From Propionibacteriaceae bacterium (lineage in GTDB: Bacteria; Actinomycetota; Actinomycetes; Propionibacteriales; Propionibacteriaceae), in assembly GCA_031271975.1 (NCBI GenBank), contig JAISUR010000019.1, positions 1-41,501 on the forward strand: DNA of 41,501 nt, written 5' to 3'. A program made the translations under genes and the position numbers. How positions within the stretch are numbered: the stretch's first letter is position 1; each line of letters opens with the position of its first letter. The notes under the pieces are model-generated. The model saw nothing but the letters and a program-made list of their open reading frames with translations. It did not search any database and was not told where the DNA came from. Positions 22,393 through 29,551 of this stretch are shown here, piece by piece.

Positions 22393-23979
22393 ATGGACGC
22401 AAGCCAAGCAATCATCTCCGGGCAGGCGGTGCTCGGCATCGAATTGGGTTCCACCAGGATCAAGGCCGTGCTTGTCGGGCCCGACCACGAGGTGTTGGCC
22501 ACAGGCGGGTCGGAGTGGGAGAACGAGTTCGTGGACCGGCTGTGGACTTATTCCCTGGACGCTGTCTGGGCCGGGCTGCGCGAAGCCTATGCGGAGGTCA
22601 CTGCCGACGTAGCCACCCGCTATGGAGTGGAGTTGGCCAGCGTGAAGGCGATGGGATTCTCCGCCATGATGCACGGCTACCTGGCGTTTGACGCCGCCGG
22701 CCAGCTACTCGTGCCCTTCCGCACCTGGCGCAACACGAACACCGGCGCCGCCAGCGCGGAACTGACCGCGGCGTTGGGCTACAACATCCCGCTGCGCTGG
22801 TCGGTGGCGCACCTGTACCAAGCGATCCTCGACAAGGAGGAGCACCTGCCGCGGCTCGATTTCTTCACGACATTGGCCGGCTATGTGCATTGGCAACTCA
22901 CCGGCGAGAAGGTACTGGGCGTGGGCGACGCCTCGGGCATGTTCCCCATCGATCCCGCCACTGGAGACTGGGACGCCGATCGTTTGGCGAAATTCCAACA
23001 ACTCGCCGCTGATAAGGGATTTTCGTGCGATGCTCGCGCGCTGCTGCCTCGCGTCGTGCCAGCCGGGGCCGCTGCCGGCACCCTCACCGAAGCAGGTGCG
23101 CGGCTGCTTGATCCCACCGGCAAACTGGTCGCCGGCATCCCGCTGGCCCCGCCCGAAGGCGACGCCGGAACGGGCATGGTGGCCACGAACTCCATCGCCC
23201 CGCGCACCGGAAACGTGAGCGCAGGCACGTCCATCTTCGCCATGGTCGTGCTGGAACGCCCGCTGCAGGCCGTGCACGAGGAACTGGACTTGGTCACCAC
23301 GCCGGTCGGCGATCTGGTGGCCATGGTGCACTGCAACAACGGTGCTTCCGAACTGGGCACATGGGCTGGTGTTTTCGGCGAGTTCGCCGCCGCGTTGGGC
23401 ACGCCCGCGGCGCCAGGCAAGGTGTTTGACGCGTTGTTCCTGGCCTCGCTGGACGGTGAGGCGGATTGCGGTGGTCTGCTGGCGTACAACTATCTGTCCG
23501 GCGAGCCGATTGCCCGGCTGCGGGAGGGCCGGCCGCTGTTCACCCGCACGCCGGATTCCGAGTTCAACCTGGCGAACTTCATGCGCGCCCAGCTTTTCGC
23601 CACCTTTGCCACGCTGCGGCTCGGCATGGACATTCTGCTGAAAGAAGAACATGCGGCCGTTGACGCCATGTTTGCCCACGGTGGCGTGTTCAAGACGAAG
23701 GGTGTCGCCCAGCGCTACCTCGCGGCCGCGTTCAATGCCCCGGTGACGGTCGGCGAGACCGCCGGCGAAGGCGGTGCTTGGGGCATGGCCGTCCTCAGCG
23801 CGTATCTGGCTTATGGGCAGGGAACGACCTTGGCCGACTACCTGAACCAGCGCGTGTTCGCCGCGGCGGAAACCGAGACGCTGGCGCCGGATCCAGCCGA
23901 TGTGGCTGGTTTCGACGCATACGTCGACAAGTATGTGGCCGGCCTTGCGATAGAAGCCGCCGCTGTGGAAGCACTCTAA
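22393..23979 (+). CDS. FGGY-family carbohydrate kinase (ribulokinase/xylulokinase-like)
   Basis: 528-residue sugar kinase of the FGGY family, which phosphorylates a pentulose or related sugar with ATP. The N-terminal ATPase motif is LGIELGSTRIKAVLVG, followed by MGFSAMMHGYLAFD, then GVGDASGMFPID and GTGMVATNSIAPRTGNVSAGTS in the first actin-like half, and a C-terminal half with NLANFMRAQLFATFATLR, FAHGGVFKTKGVAQRYLAAA and TAGEGGAWGMAVLSAY. The strings resemble the AraB-like/xylulokinase-like group found in Bacteroides and clostridial arabinose operons (from memory). Where most family members have a W-x-D-x-R motif, this protein has FRTWRNTNTG, which may be normal for its subgroup. No isomerase, epimerase or transporter gene lies next to it, so the sugar is uncertain. 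Confidence 0.85.
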   Translation: MDASQAIISGQAVLGIELGSTRIKAVLVGPDHEVLATGGSEWENEFVDRLWTYSLDAVWAGLREAYAEVTADVATRYGVELASVKAMGFSAMMHGYLAFDAAGQLLVPFRTWRNTNTGAASAELTAALGYNIPLRWSVAHLYQAILDKEEHLPRLDFFTTLAGYVHWQLTGEKVLGVGDASGMFPIDPATGDWDADRLAKFQQLAADKGFSCDARALLPRVVPAGAAAGTLTEAGARLLDPTGKLVAGIPLAPPEGDAGTGMVATNSIAPRTGNVSAGTSIFAMVVLERPLQAVHEELDLVTTPVGDLVAMVHCNNGASELGTWAGVFGEFAAALGTPAAPGKVFDALFLASLDGEADCGGLLAYNYLSGEPIARLREGRPLFTRTPDSEFNLANFMRAQLFATFATLRLGMDILLKEEHAAVDAMFAHGGVFKTKGVAQRYLAAAFNAPVTVGETAGEGGAWGMAVLSAYLAYGQGTTLADYLNQRVFAAAETETLAPDPADVAGFDAYVDKYVAGLAIEAAAVEAL

Positions 23980-24300
23980 GTCTTTACCCCACAAAGTGTC
24001 ATCGCTTCGCTGCGGTACTTTGCAGGGACCCCTCATTGCTACCAAAGCCCCAACACCGTCATCCCGGACTCGTTCCGGGGTCCCCGCAAAGTATCGAAGA
24101 ACTTTGTGGGGTGGGGTCCGGGGTCCCCGCAAAGTATCGAAGAACTTTGTGGGGTGGGGTCCGGGGTGCCCGCAAAGTATCGAAGGGCTTTTTGGGCCCT
24201 TTCAGCAGCGGCAGGCTTGGCCTGCGCGCCACCTTCGGCAGGATCGCCCCCTCATCGGAGTGAGCGTTCGCTCACTCGTCACAATTATCGACTTAGAGAT
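23980..24300. repeat. Repeat-filled gap with tandem 43-bp units
   Basis: The 321-bp gap between the kinase gene and parB has no gene. It holds a CCCCACAAAGTGTCATCGC segment (23987), a GTCATCCCGGACT...CCGGGG module (24057-24080), two identical 43-bp units in tandem (24081-24123 and 24124-24166) and a third partial unit (24167-24186). Each unit carries the CCCCGCAAAGT / ACTTTGTGGGG stem. AAGGGC...GCCCTT (24184-24203 region) and a perfect inverted repeat GAGTGAGCG-TT-CGCTCACTC (24258-24277) follow, the latter about 25 bp past the parB stop and possibly a terminator for parB. Confidence 0.8.
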
Positions 24301-25197
24301 TTACTTCTGAATCAGTATGTCGCTGAGTCGGCGCAGATCGTCTTCTCCTGCGTATTCAATGACAATGCGGCCGCGCTTCGGGCTGCCGGCGACGGTGACT
24401 CGGGTGTCCAAGCGCTCGCTGAGATCCGACTGCACCTGGGACATCAGATCGGATGCCGAACTGGCCGCCTGCTTGCGCTGAGTTGGCTGCTTCGGCTCGG
24501 CTTCGCCGACAGACACCAACTCCTCTACCGAGCGGACCGAAAGCCCTTCGGCAACGATGCGCGTTGCCAGGCGGTCCATCGCCGCGGCGTCGGGCAGGCC
24601 CAGCAGGGCTCGAGCGTGCCCGGCTGAAATCACACCGGCGGCAACTTTCCGCTGCACCGGCGCTGGAAGCTGCAGCAACCGGATCGTGTTGGAGACCTGC
24701 GGGCGGGATTTCTTGATGCGTTTGGCCAGTTCTTCTTGAGTGCACCCGAAATCTGAAAGCAACTGTTGGTAGGCGGCAGCCTCCTCCAGCGGATTGAGTT
24801 GCACACGGTGCAAGTTCTCCAGCAACGCGTCGCGCAGCAAGTCATGTTCGGCTGTCTCGCGCACGATGGCGGGAATACGCTCCAACCCAGCAAGCTTCGC
24901 GGCGCGCAGGCGGCGCTCACCCATCACCAGTTCATACTTGTCTGCCACCGGGCGCACCACGATCGGCTGCAGCAGACCAACCTCTCGAATGGACTCGGCC
25001 AGCTCATCCAACGGCTCCTCGTCGAAGACGGTGCGCGGCTGCTTTGGGTTGGGCTCAACGTCGGCGACTGCGATCTCTGCGAACCGGGCGCCGCTGGCCA
25101 ATCTGTTGGCGCGCGGCTCGAGTTCCGGATCGGTGCGCTGCAGAAGCTCTCCCAGGCCACGGCCCAGGCCTGGGCGGCCTTTCGGTGCTTGCGTCAT
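24301..25197 (-). CDS. parB: Chromosome partitioning protein ParB
   Basis: 298-residue CTP-dependent DNA clamp that loads at parS and spreads along the origin region for chromosome segregation. The N-terminus has the ParA-contact motif RPGLGRGLGELL; the CTPase motifs are GERRLRAAKL (G93-R96) and ENLHRVQLNPLEEA (127-140); the helix-turn-helix is around 152-172 (TQEELAKRIKKSRPQVSNTIRLL); the C-terminal ~45 residues form the dimerisation domain. ATG overlaps the parA stop (ATGA), so the two are translationally coupled. Length is typical of actinobacterial ParB. Two parS sites lie in and next to parA. Confidence 0.96.
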   Translation of the reverse strand: MTQAPKGRPGLGRGLGELLQRTDPELEPRANRLASGARFAEIAVADVEPNPKQPRTVFDEEPLDELAESIREVGLLQPIVVRPVADKYELVMGERRLRAAKLAGLERIPAIVRETAEHDLLRDALLENLHRVQLNPLEEAAAYQQLLSDFGCTQEELAKRIKKSRPQVSNTIRLLQLPAPVQRKVAAGVISAGHARALLGLPDAAAMDRLATRIVAEGLSVRSVEELVSVGEAEPKQPTQRKQAASSASDLMSQVQSDLSERLDTRVTVAGSPKRGRIVIEYAGEDDLRRLSDILIQK

Positions 25198-26081
25198 TGG
25201 CTGACTCCTCGGTTGGCGATTTCGGTGGCTGCCGCCAAGTACGCCTGAGCGCCAGCGGAAGCCAGGTGATAGGAGATCACGGTTTGGTCGTACGACGGGG
25301 CTTCGGCCACTCGGACCGAGCGCGGAATCACGGCGTTGAGAGTCTCGTCAGGAAATGCGCGCCGCACCTCTGCTGCGACGTCCGAGGATAGCCGGGTACG
25401 CGCATCGTACATGGTGAGAACGACTGTGCTGATGTAGAGGTCCTCGTTCATGGTCCCGGTGACCAACTGAACTGTCCTGCGGAGTTGCTTGACGCCTTCC
25501 AAGGCGTAGTACTCGCACTGGATTGGAATCAGGATTTCCTGAGCCGCCACGAACGCGTTCACCGTAAGCAAGCCGAGCGAAGGCGGGCAGTCGATAAACA
25601 CATAATCGAGTTGGTAGTCGGCCAGGAAACGCCGCAGCGCGCGTCGCAGGTGGCTCTCGCGAGCCATCTCGTTCACCAAACCCATCTCGGCGCCGGCCAA
25701 GTCCAGCGTCGCGGGGACCACCCACAGGGACTCCGCTTCCGGTGAGAGTTGCACCACCTCTGAAATCGGCGTCCCGCCAAGGACCTCATATGTGCCTAAG
25801 GTGCCCTCCGGATTTTCGATACCGAGAGCGGTGGTGGCGTTGCCCTGAGGATCCAGGTCGATGACGAGGACGCGCAGCCCCCCACGGGCCAAAGCCGCGG
25901 CGAGATTGACGGCGGTCGTCGTTTTCCCGACCCCGCCTTTCTGATTGGCGACGACGATCACCCGCGTCTTGTAAGGCCTGGGCAAGGCTCCTGTTTCACG
26001 TGGAACATTGGGCAGATCGTCCGGAGTGTCTGGCGCATGCTCGAATTCAGGCCCGTCATATGCCACGCGGCGAGGCTCCAT
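25194..26081 (-). CDS. parA: Chromosome partitioning ATPase ParA
   Basis: Deviant Walker-A ATPase (295 residues from the chosen ATG) that moves ParB-parS complexes. The deviant Walker A KGGVGKTTTAVN starts at K48, followed by VIDLDPQGNATTALG, DYVFIDCPPSLGLLTVNA and the C-terminal ARTRLSSDVAAEV. A ~38-residue acidic/proline-rich extension precedes the ATPase domain. Start: GGAGG on the minus strand supports either ATG at 26081 or the adjacent GTG at 26084; a TTG at 26117 lacks a site. A parS sequence lies within the extension-encoding part. The stop overlaps the start of parB. Confidence 0.95.
   Translation of the reverse strand: MEPRRVAYDGPEFEHAPDTPDDLPNVPRETGALPRPYKTRVIVVANQKGGVGKTTTAVNLAAALARGGLRVLVIDLDPQGNATTALGIENPEGTLGTYEVLGGTPISEVVQLSPEAESLWVVPATLDLAGAEMGLVNEMARESHLRRALRRFLADYQLDYVFIDCPPSLGLLTVNAFVAAQEILIPIQCEYYALEGVKQLRRTVQLVTGTMNEDLYISTVVLTMYDARTRLSSDVAAEVRRAFPDETLNAVIPRSVRVAEAPSYDQTVISYHLASAGAQAYLAAATEIANRGVSQ
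25992..26007. promoter_or_regulatory. parS site within parA
   Basis: TGTTTCACGTGGAACA, 15 of 16 bases identical to the bacterial parS consensus TGTTTCACGTGAAACA, located in the 5' part of the parA coding sequence. It is the expected ParB loading site. Confidence 0.85.
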
Positions 26082-26165
26082 CACCTCAGCACCTCCATCC
26101 AGCGTCCGCAGTTCCAACAGCGGGACTCATCTCGCGACCTCAGGGCCCGGACTGATCGACCCAAG

Positions 26166-26181
26166 TGTTTCACGTGGAACA
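26166..26181. promoter_or_regulatory. parS site upstream of parA
   Basis: A second TGTTTCACGTGGAACA, identical to the one in parA, in the gap between rsmG and parA, 174 bp away. CCGTGGAACACC at 26195 may be a degenerate half-site. Confidence 0.85.
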
Positions 26182-26207
26182 CATCCAAGACCACCCGTGG
26201 AACACCA

Positions 26208-26828
26208 CTACCGCCCCTTCGAAACGACCACAACCCACGTCCGCTCGCCCTCAGGGGCCGCCAACTGGCGCACCTCGGCACGCAGCCGTCGTTTCGCCAA
26301 CTCAGACCCGGCGAGTCGCAGCTCTCCAACCGCGGACTCACCCTTCAGTGCCAAGAGCACACCGCTCTCACCAAGCAATCCACAGCACCAACGCACCAGC
26401 CGCTCCAATGGCGCCACTGCCCGGCAGACCACCGCCTCGTATTGCCCCCGGTGTTCTTCCGCCCGTTCCCGCACGACGTGAACGCGCTCCCCCAATTCCA
26501 ATCGCTCCACGGCCATCGTCAGGAAATCGAAGCGACGTTGCAGCGAATCCAACAATGTCATATCGACGTCGCTCCGCACACTCGCTAGGGGGATCCCCGG
26601 CAACCCCGCGCCACTTCCCACGTCCACGACGCGCGCCCCCGGCGCCAATAACGGCTCCAGCGCCAGCGAGTTGAAGATGTGCCGCTGCCACAGCCGTTCC
26701 GCCGCGCCTTCGTTCGGCCCGAGCAGACCCCAGCTCACGCCGACATCTGCCAATAAATCGACATATCTCTTTAGCGTTTCATTCTCGCGAAACCCAGAGC
26801 CGACGGCGTCAGCCACAGCAACCCACAA
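26208..26828 (-). CDS. rsmG: 16S rRNA (guanine527-N7)-methyltransferase RsmG
   Basis: 206-residue SAM-dependent methyltransferase (also called GidB) that modifies G527 of 16S rRNA; loss in other bacteria gives low-level streptomycin resistance. Motifs: RHIFNSLALEPLL, SAM-binding VVDVGSGAGLPGIPLA, DSLQRRFDFL, and CRAVAPLERLVRW. The start is uncertain: the frame opens with TTG at 26828 (MWVAVADAV...), but a GTG at 26816 would begin at ADAVGSGF; neither has a strong ribosome site. It lies 23 bp downstream of jag and 126 bp before parA in the same direction. Confidence 0.92.
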   Translation of the reverse strand: MWVAVADAVGSGFRENETLKRYVDLLADVGVSWGLLGPNEGAAERLWQRHIFNSLALEPLLAPGARVVDVGSGAGLPGIPLASVRSDVDMTLLDSLQRRFDFLTMAVERLELGERVHVVRERAEEHRGQYEAVVCRAVAPLERLVRWCCGLLGESGVLLALKGESAVGELRLAGSELAKRRLRAEVRQLAAPEGERTWVVVVSKGR

Positions 26829-26851
26829 CTACACCCAGCGAGCCGAAGACC

Positions 26852-27355
26852 CTACTCAGCGACGCTGATCACGACGCGCCGGTTCGGCTCCTCGCCTTCC
26901 GATTCGCTGACCAACCCCGCAGCGGCGACCTCGTCGTGGACGATCTTGCGCTCGAACGGGTTCATGGGAGCCAAACGGGCTGGCTCGCCGCTCTGCTTCA
27001 CCTCAGCGATGGCTTCCTTGGCCAGCAACTGCAACTCGGCGCGGCGCTTTTCACGGTGCCCTCCGATGTCGAGCATCAGCCGACTGCGGTGCCCCGTCTC
27101 GGTCATCACCGCCAGGCGGCAAAGTTCCTGCAGGGCTTCGAGCGTGGCGCCGTCCTTGCCGATCAGCACATCGGTGTCGGTCAGGATCGAGACATGGGCG
27201 CGCCGACCTTCGACGAACGTGTCGATATCGCCATCGAGGTCGGCGATGTCGAGAAGCTCTTCGAGATAGTCGGCGGCGATTTCGCCCTCATTCACCAGCG
27301 TCTCTTCGCGCTTGGTGGACTTGGCTTCAGTCGCCTCGGTATCAATGTCAGTCAT
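26852..27355 (-). CDS. jag: Jag/KhpB RNA-binding protein (KH-R3H)
   Basis: 167-residue RNA-binding protein encoded with yidC. The acidic N-terminus (1-~25) is followed by a KH-like domain (VSILTDTDVLIGKDGATLEALQELCRLAV, GKDG loop) and a C-terminal R3H domain (PMNPFERKIVHDEVAAAGLVSESEGEEPNRRVVI). There is no N-terminal Jag_N domain, normal for the actinobacterial form. Function in post-transcriptional control and cell-wall synthesis is known from Gram-positive relatives. The ATG has a GAGGAGAAAAG site. It lies 24 bp after yidC. Confidence 0.92.
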   Translation of the reverse strand: MTDIDTEATEAKSTKREETLVNEGEIAADYLEELLDIADLDGDIDTFVEGRRAHVSILTDTDVLIGKDGATLEALQELCRLAVMTETGHRSRLMLDIGGHREKRRAELQLLAKEAIAEVKQSGEPARLAPMNPFERKIVHDEVAAAGLVSESEGEEPNRRVVISVAE

Positions 27356-27379
27356 CTTTTCTCCTCTGAGAAGGGCGGC

Positions 27380-28525
27380 CTACTGCTTCTTGCGCTTGGC
27401 CCGGGAACTCTTGGGGGGTTGACGGCGCTTGACCGTCTTTGCATCCGACTCGCCTTCCGCCGCCGGCTCCGGTGGCTGCACCACGCGCGGATCCTTCTTG
27501 GCAGGCTGCCGCTTTGGCTTGTCAGTGTCTGCGGGGGTCTGCTGCCGGGCCACCTTGTTGGGGTCGTACTTGGTCTGCTCGGACTTCTTCTTCTTGCCCT
27601 GCCGCTTGGCGATGATCTCCTCAGGATCCTTCCCCTTTGCGATCATCCGCTCCTCCCAGTCGATGTACGCGGGAGTGTTGGGCGCCGGATTGTTCCGGAT
27701 CAGCACGTATTGCTGGCCTGCGGTCCACAGGTTCGTCGTCAGCCAGTAGAGCAGCACGCCGATCGGGATGTTCACACCCATGAACGCGTACATGACGGGG
27801 AAGATGACCAGCATCATCTTCTGCTGCTGGGCCATCGGGCCTTGCAGGGCTTCCGGAGGCATGTTCTTCCGCATCAGCTGGAGCTGCGTGAAGAAGAGGG
27901 TGCAAACCATCCCCACGATCAAGATGATCGCCAGCGTCTGCGTCGCCGACCACCCGTCGTCCATGGGGAGGAACGTCGCGGAGATGCGCGCCCCGAACAG
28001 TTTTGCGCTGGTCAAGGAGCACAGTGTGTCCACGTTCGTCTCAAACGCACCCTTGGGCACCGCAAGGTTTTCCGGCGCCAACTTGCACGTGCCCTCGATG
28101 AAGATCGTGCTCGCGGCGTCGCGAAGCACCCAAAACAGCGAGACGAAGATTGGCATCTGAAACAGCAGCGGCCAGCACGACGCCATCGGGTTGACGCCCT
28201 CATCCTTGTAGAGCTTCATCGTCTCTTGTCCGAGGCGTTCGCGGTCGGCGCCGTACTTTTCTTGCAGCGCCTTGATCTTCGGTTGCAGCAACTGCATGTT
28301 GCGCGCCGAGTTGATCTGCTTGACGAAAAGCGGAATCAGAATCGTCCGGATCACCATCGTCAGCAAGATGATCGAGAGCGCCCACGTGACACCCGCGTCG
28401 CGATCCAGGAAGTAGCTGAAGAACTCGTGGAAGCCGACCAGCACCCACGACACAGCCCAATAGATCGGCGCAACCAGCGACGAAAAGAAGTTGCCGATGT
28501 CCACCCAAAGGTCCAGCGCGATCAC
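27380..28525 (-). CDS. yidC: Membrane protein insertase YidC
   Basis: 381-residue insertase of the YidC/Oxa1 family, acting with SecYEG or alone. It has an N-terminal helix, the conserved core beginning GVTWALSIILLTMVIRTILIPLF (groove arginine in VIRT), the cytoplasmic hairpin ARNMQLLQPKIKALQEKYG, then helices FQMPIFVSLFWVL, TLAIILIVGMVCTLFF and VMYAFMGVNIPIGVLLYWLTTNLW. The final ~80 residues are Lys/Pro-rich (KKKKSEQ, PKRQPAKKDP, RAKRKKQ) and should bind ribosomes. The GTG start overlaps the yidD stop (GTGA). It is of the Gram-positive kind without the large periplasmic domain. Confidence 0.96.
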   Translation of the reverse strand: MIALDLWVDIGNFFSSLVAPIYWAVSWVLVGFHEFFSYFLDRDAGVTWALSIILLTMVIRTILIPLFVKQINSARNMQLLQPKIKALQEKYGADRERLGQETMKLYKDEGVNPMASCWPLLFQMPIFVSLFWVLRDAASTIFIEGTCKLAPENLAVPKGAFETNVDTLCSLTSAKLFGARISATFLPMDDGWSATQTLAIILIVGMVCTLFFTQLQLMRKNMPPEALQGPMAQQQKMMLVIFPVMYAFMGVNIPIGVLLYWLTTNLWTAGQQYVLIRNNPAPNTPAYIDWEERMIAKGKDPEEIIAKRQGKKKKSEQTKYDPNKVARQQTPADTDKPKRQPAKKDPRVVQPPEPAAEGESDAKTVKRRQPPKSSRAKRKKQ

Positions 28526-28806
28526 TTGTTCCGCCTTCCTGCGACAGCCAACTCCTTGTCGGCCAACTCAGCCGCGTATTCGGCGGCGGCGGGAGTGCCG
28601 GGCACCGGGTCGTAGCCGCCCAGCGACCACGGATGGCAGCGCGCAAGCCGGCGAATGCCAAGCCAAACACCGCGCAGTGCGCCATGTACCTGCAGAGCCT
28701 GCAACGTGTAAGCCGAGCAGGACGGATAGAACTTGCATACCGGGGGGTGCAACGGCGAAACGAACCGCCGGTACGCGGTCACGAGCCCGATCAGGATAGT
28801 TTTCAC
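28522..28806 (-). CDS. yidD: Membrane protein insertion efficiency factor YidD
   Basis: 94-residue small membrane-associated protein that assists insertion by YidC. The family signature CKFYPSCSAYTLQALQVHG is present, followed by GIRRLARCHPWSLGGYDPVP. The GTG start overlaps the rnpA stop (GTGA), and the stop overlaps the yidC GTG, so rnpA-yidD-yidC are translationally coupled. The longer open frame upstream is antiphase to rnpA and not used. Confidence 0.95.
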   Translation of the reverse strand: MKTILIGLVTAYRRFVSPLHPPVCKFYPSCSAYTLQALQVHGALRGVWLGIRRLARCHPWSLGGYDPVPGTPAAAEYAAELADKELAVAGRRNK

Positions 28807-29144
28807 GCGGCCGCTCCCAACTTGCCCAGCGCCGTGGCGAATGCCGTTCGGACCGGTTCTCGCAGATTCTGCGAAGCCGCCTTCGGCAGCGCGCGCACCA
28901 CCACATCCACTTTCGCCGGGGCAACCGCGAACTCGCCGGCAATCAGGTGCCGCAATTGGCGCTTCACACGGTTGCGGACGACGGCGTTGCCGACGGCCTT
29001 GGAAACAATGAACCCGGCGCGGCACACAGCCTGGTCGTTCAGCCGGGCGTGCACCACCACTGGCGGGCACGCCACCTTGCAGCCGAGACGCATGGTCGAC
29101 TGGAATTCGGCAGCCGAACGCAGCCGGGACACGCGCGGTAACAC
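28803..29144 (-). CDS. rnpA: Ribonuclease P protein component
   Basis: 113-residue protein subunit of RNase P, which matures the 5' ends of tRNAs. Signature: AGFIVSKAVGNAVVRNRVKRQLRHL (the RNR motif) in the middle and a basic N-terminus LPRVSRLRSAAEF. GTG start. It lies 10 bp downstream of rpmH, the usual arrangement, and couples to yidD through a GTGA overlap. Confidence 0.96.
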   Translation of the reverse strand: MLPRVSRLRSAAEFQSTMRLGCKVACPPVVVHARLNDQAVCRAGFIVSKAVGNAVVRNRVKRQLRHLIAGEFAVAPAKVDVVVRALPKAASQNLREPVRTAFATALGKLGAAA

Positions 29145-29154
29145 CCGTGCGTGC

Positions 29155-29292
29155 CTAGCCGGCCAACCTGGCCCGGCCTCGACGGCGACGGGCCGAGATG
29201 ATGGCGCGCCCAGCTCGGGTGCGCATCCTCAGACGAAAGCCGTGGGTGCGGCTGCGGCGCCGATTACTCGGTTGGAAAGTGCGCTTGCTCAC
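29155..29292 (-). CDS. rpmH: 50S ribosomal protein L34
   Basis: 45-residue ribosomal protein, [18 protein letters not shown] followed by [20 protein letters not shown]: the near-invariant L34 sequence. The start is the GTG that gives VSKRTFQP; longer in-frame extension upstream is not part of L34. It heads the rpmH-rnpA-yidD-yidC-jag-rsmG-parA-parB cluster, divergent from dnaA. Confidence 0.97.
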   Translation of the reverse strand: MSKRTFQPSNRRRSRTHGFRLRMRTRAGRAIISARRRRGRARLAG

Positions 29293-29551
29293 GCGAGTGC
29301 TCCTGGTTGTGTTTCGGATCTGATGCGCCCACTTTGGACGCACGCGTACCTGCTAACGATACGGGAGTCCGCGCCGAGCGGCAAACTGACCGGCCTTTCT
29401 GGTGCTCGTCTTGGCACCGGGGACCGGATGACGGTAGGTTTTCTAAGTCGCAAGCCACTTTGCACAGCTTGTGGATAACGTGTGGACAACGGTCCCGGCA
29501 GGCCCCTCGCCGGTGCCGCGAGGGATGGAACCGAAGAGAGGCGCTGCGCAA
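29293..29551. promoter_or_regulatory. rpmH-dnaA divergent region with DnaA boxes
   Basis: 259-bp gap holding both promoters. TTGTGGATAA (29469-29478) is a perfect DnaA box and TGTGGACAA (29481-29489) a one-mismatch actinobacterial-type box, nearly abutting in the same orientation. They lie 63-83 bp before the chosen dnaA ATG and would allow autoregulation by DnaA. No gene is seen. Confidence 0.7.

Noticed and set aside
24081-24203. Small RNA gene formed by the tandem hairpins
   Set aside because: The hairpins are explained by the repeat family; no promoter or isolated terminator supports an RNA gene.
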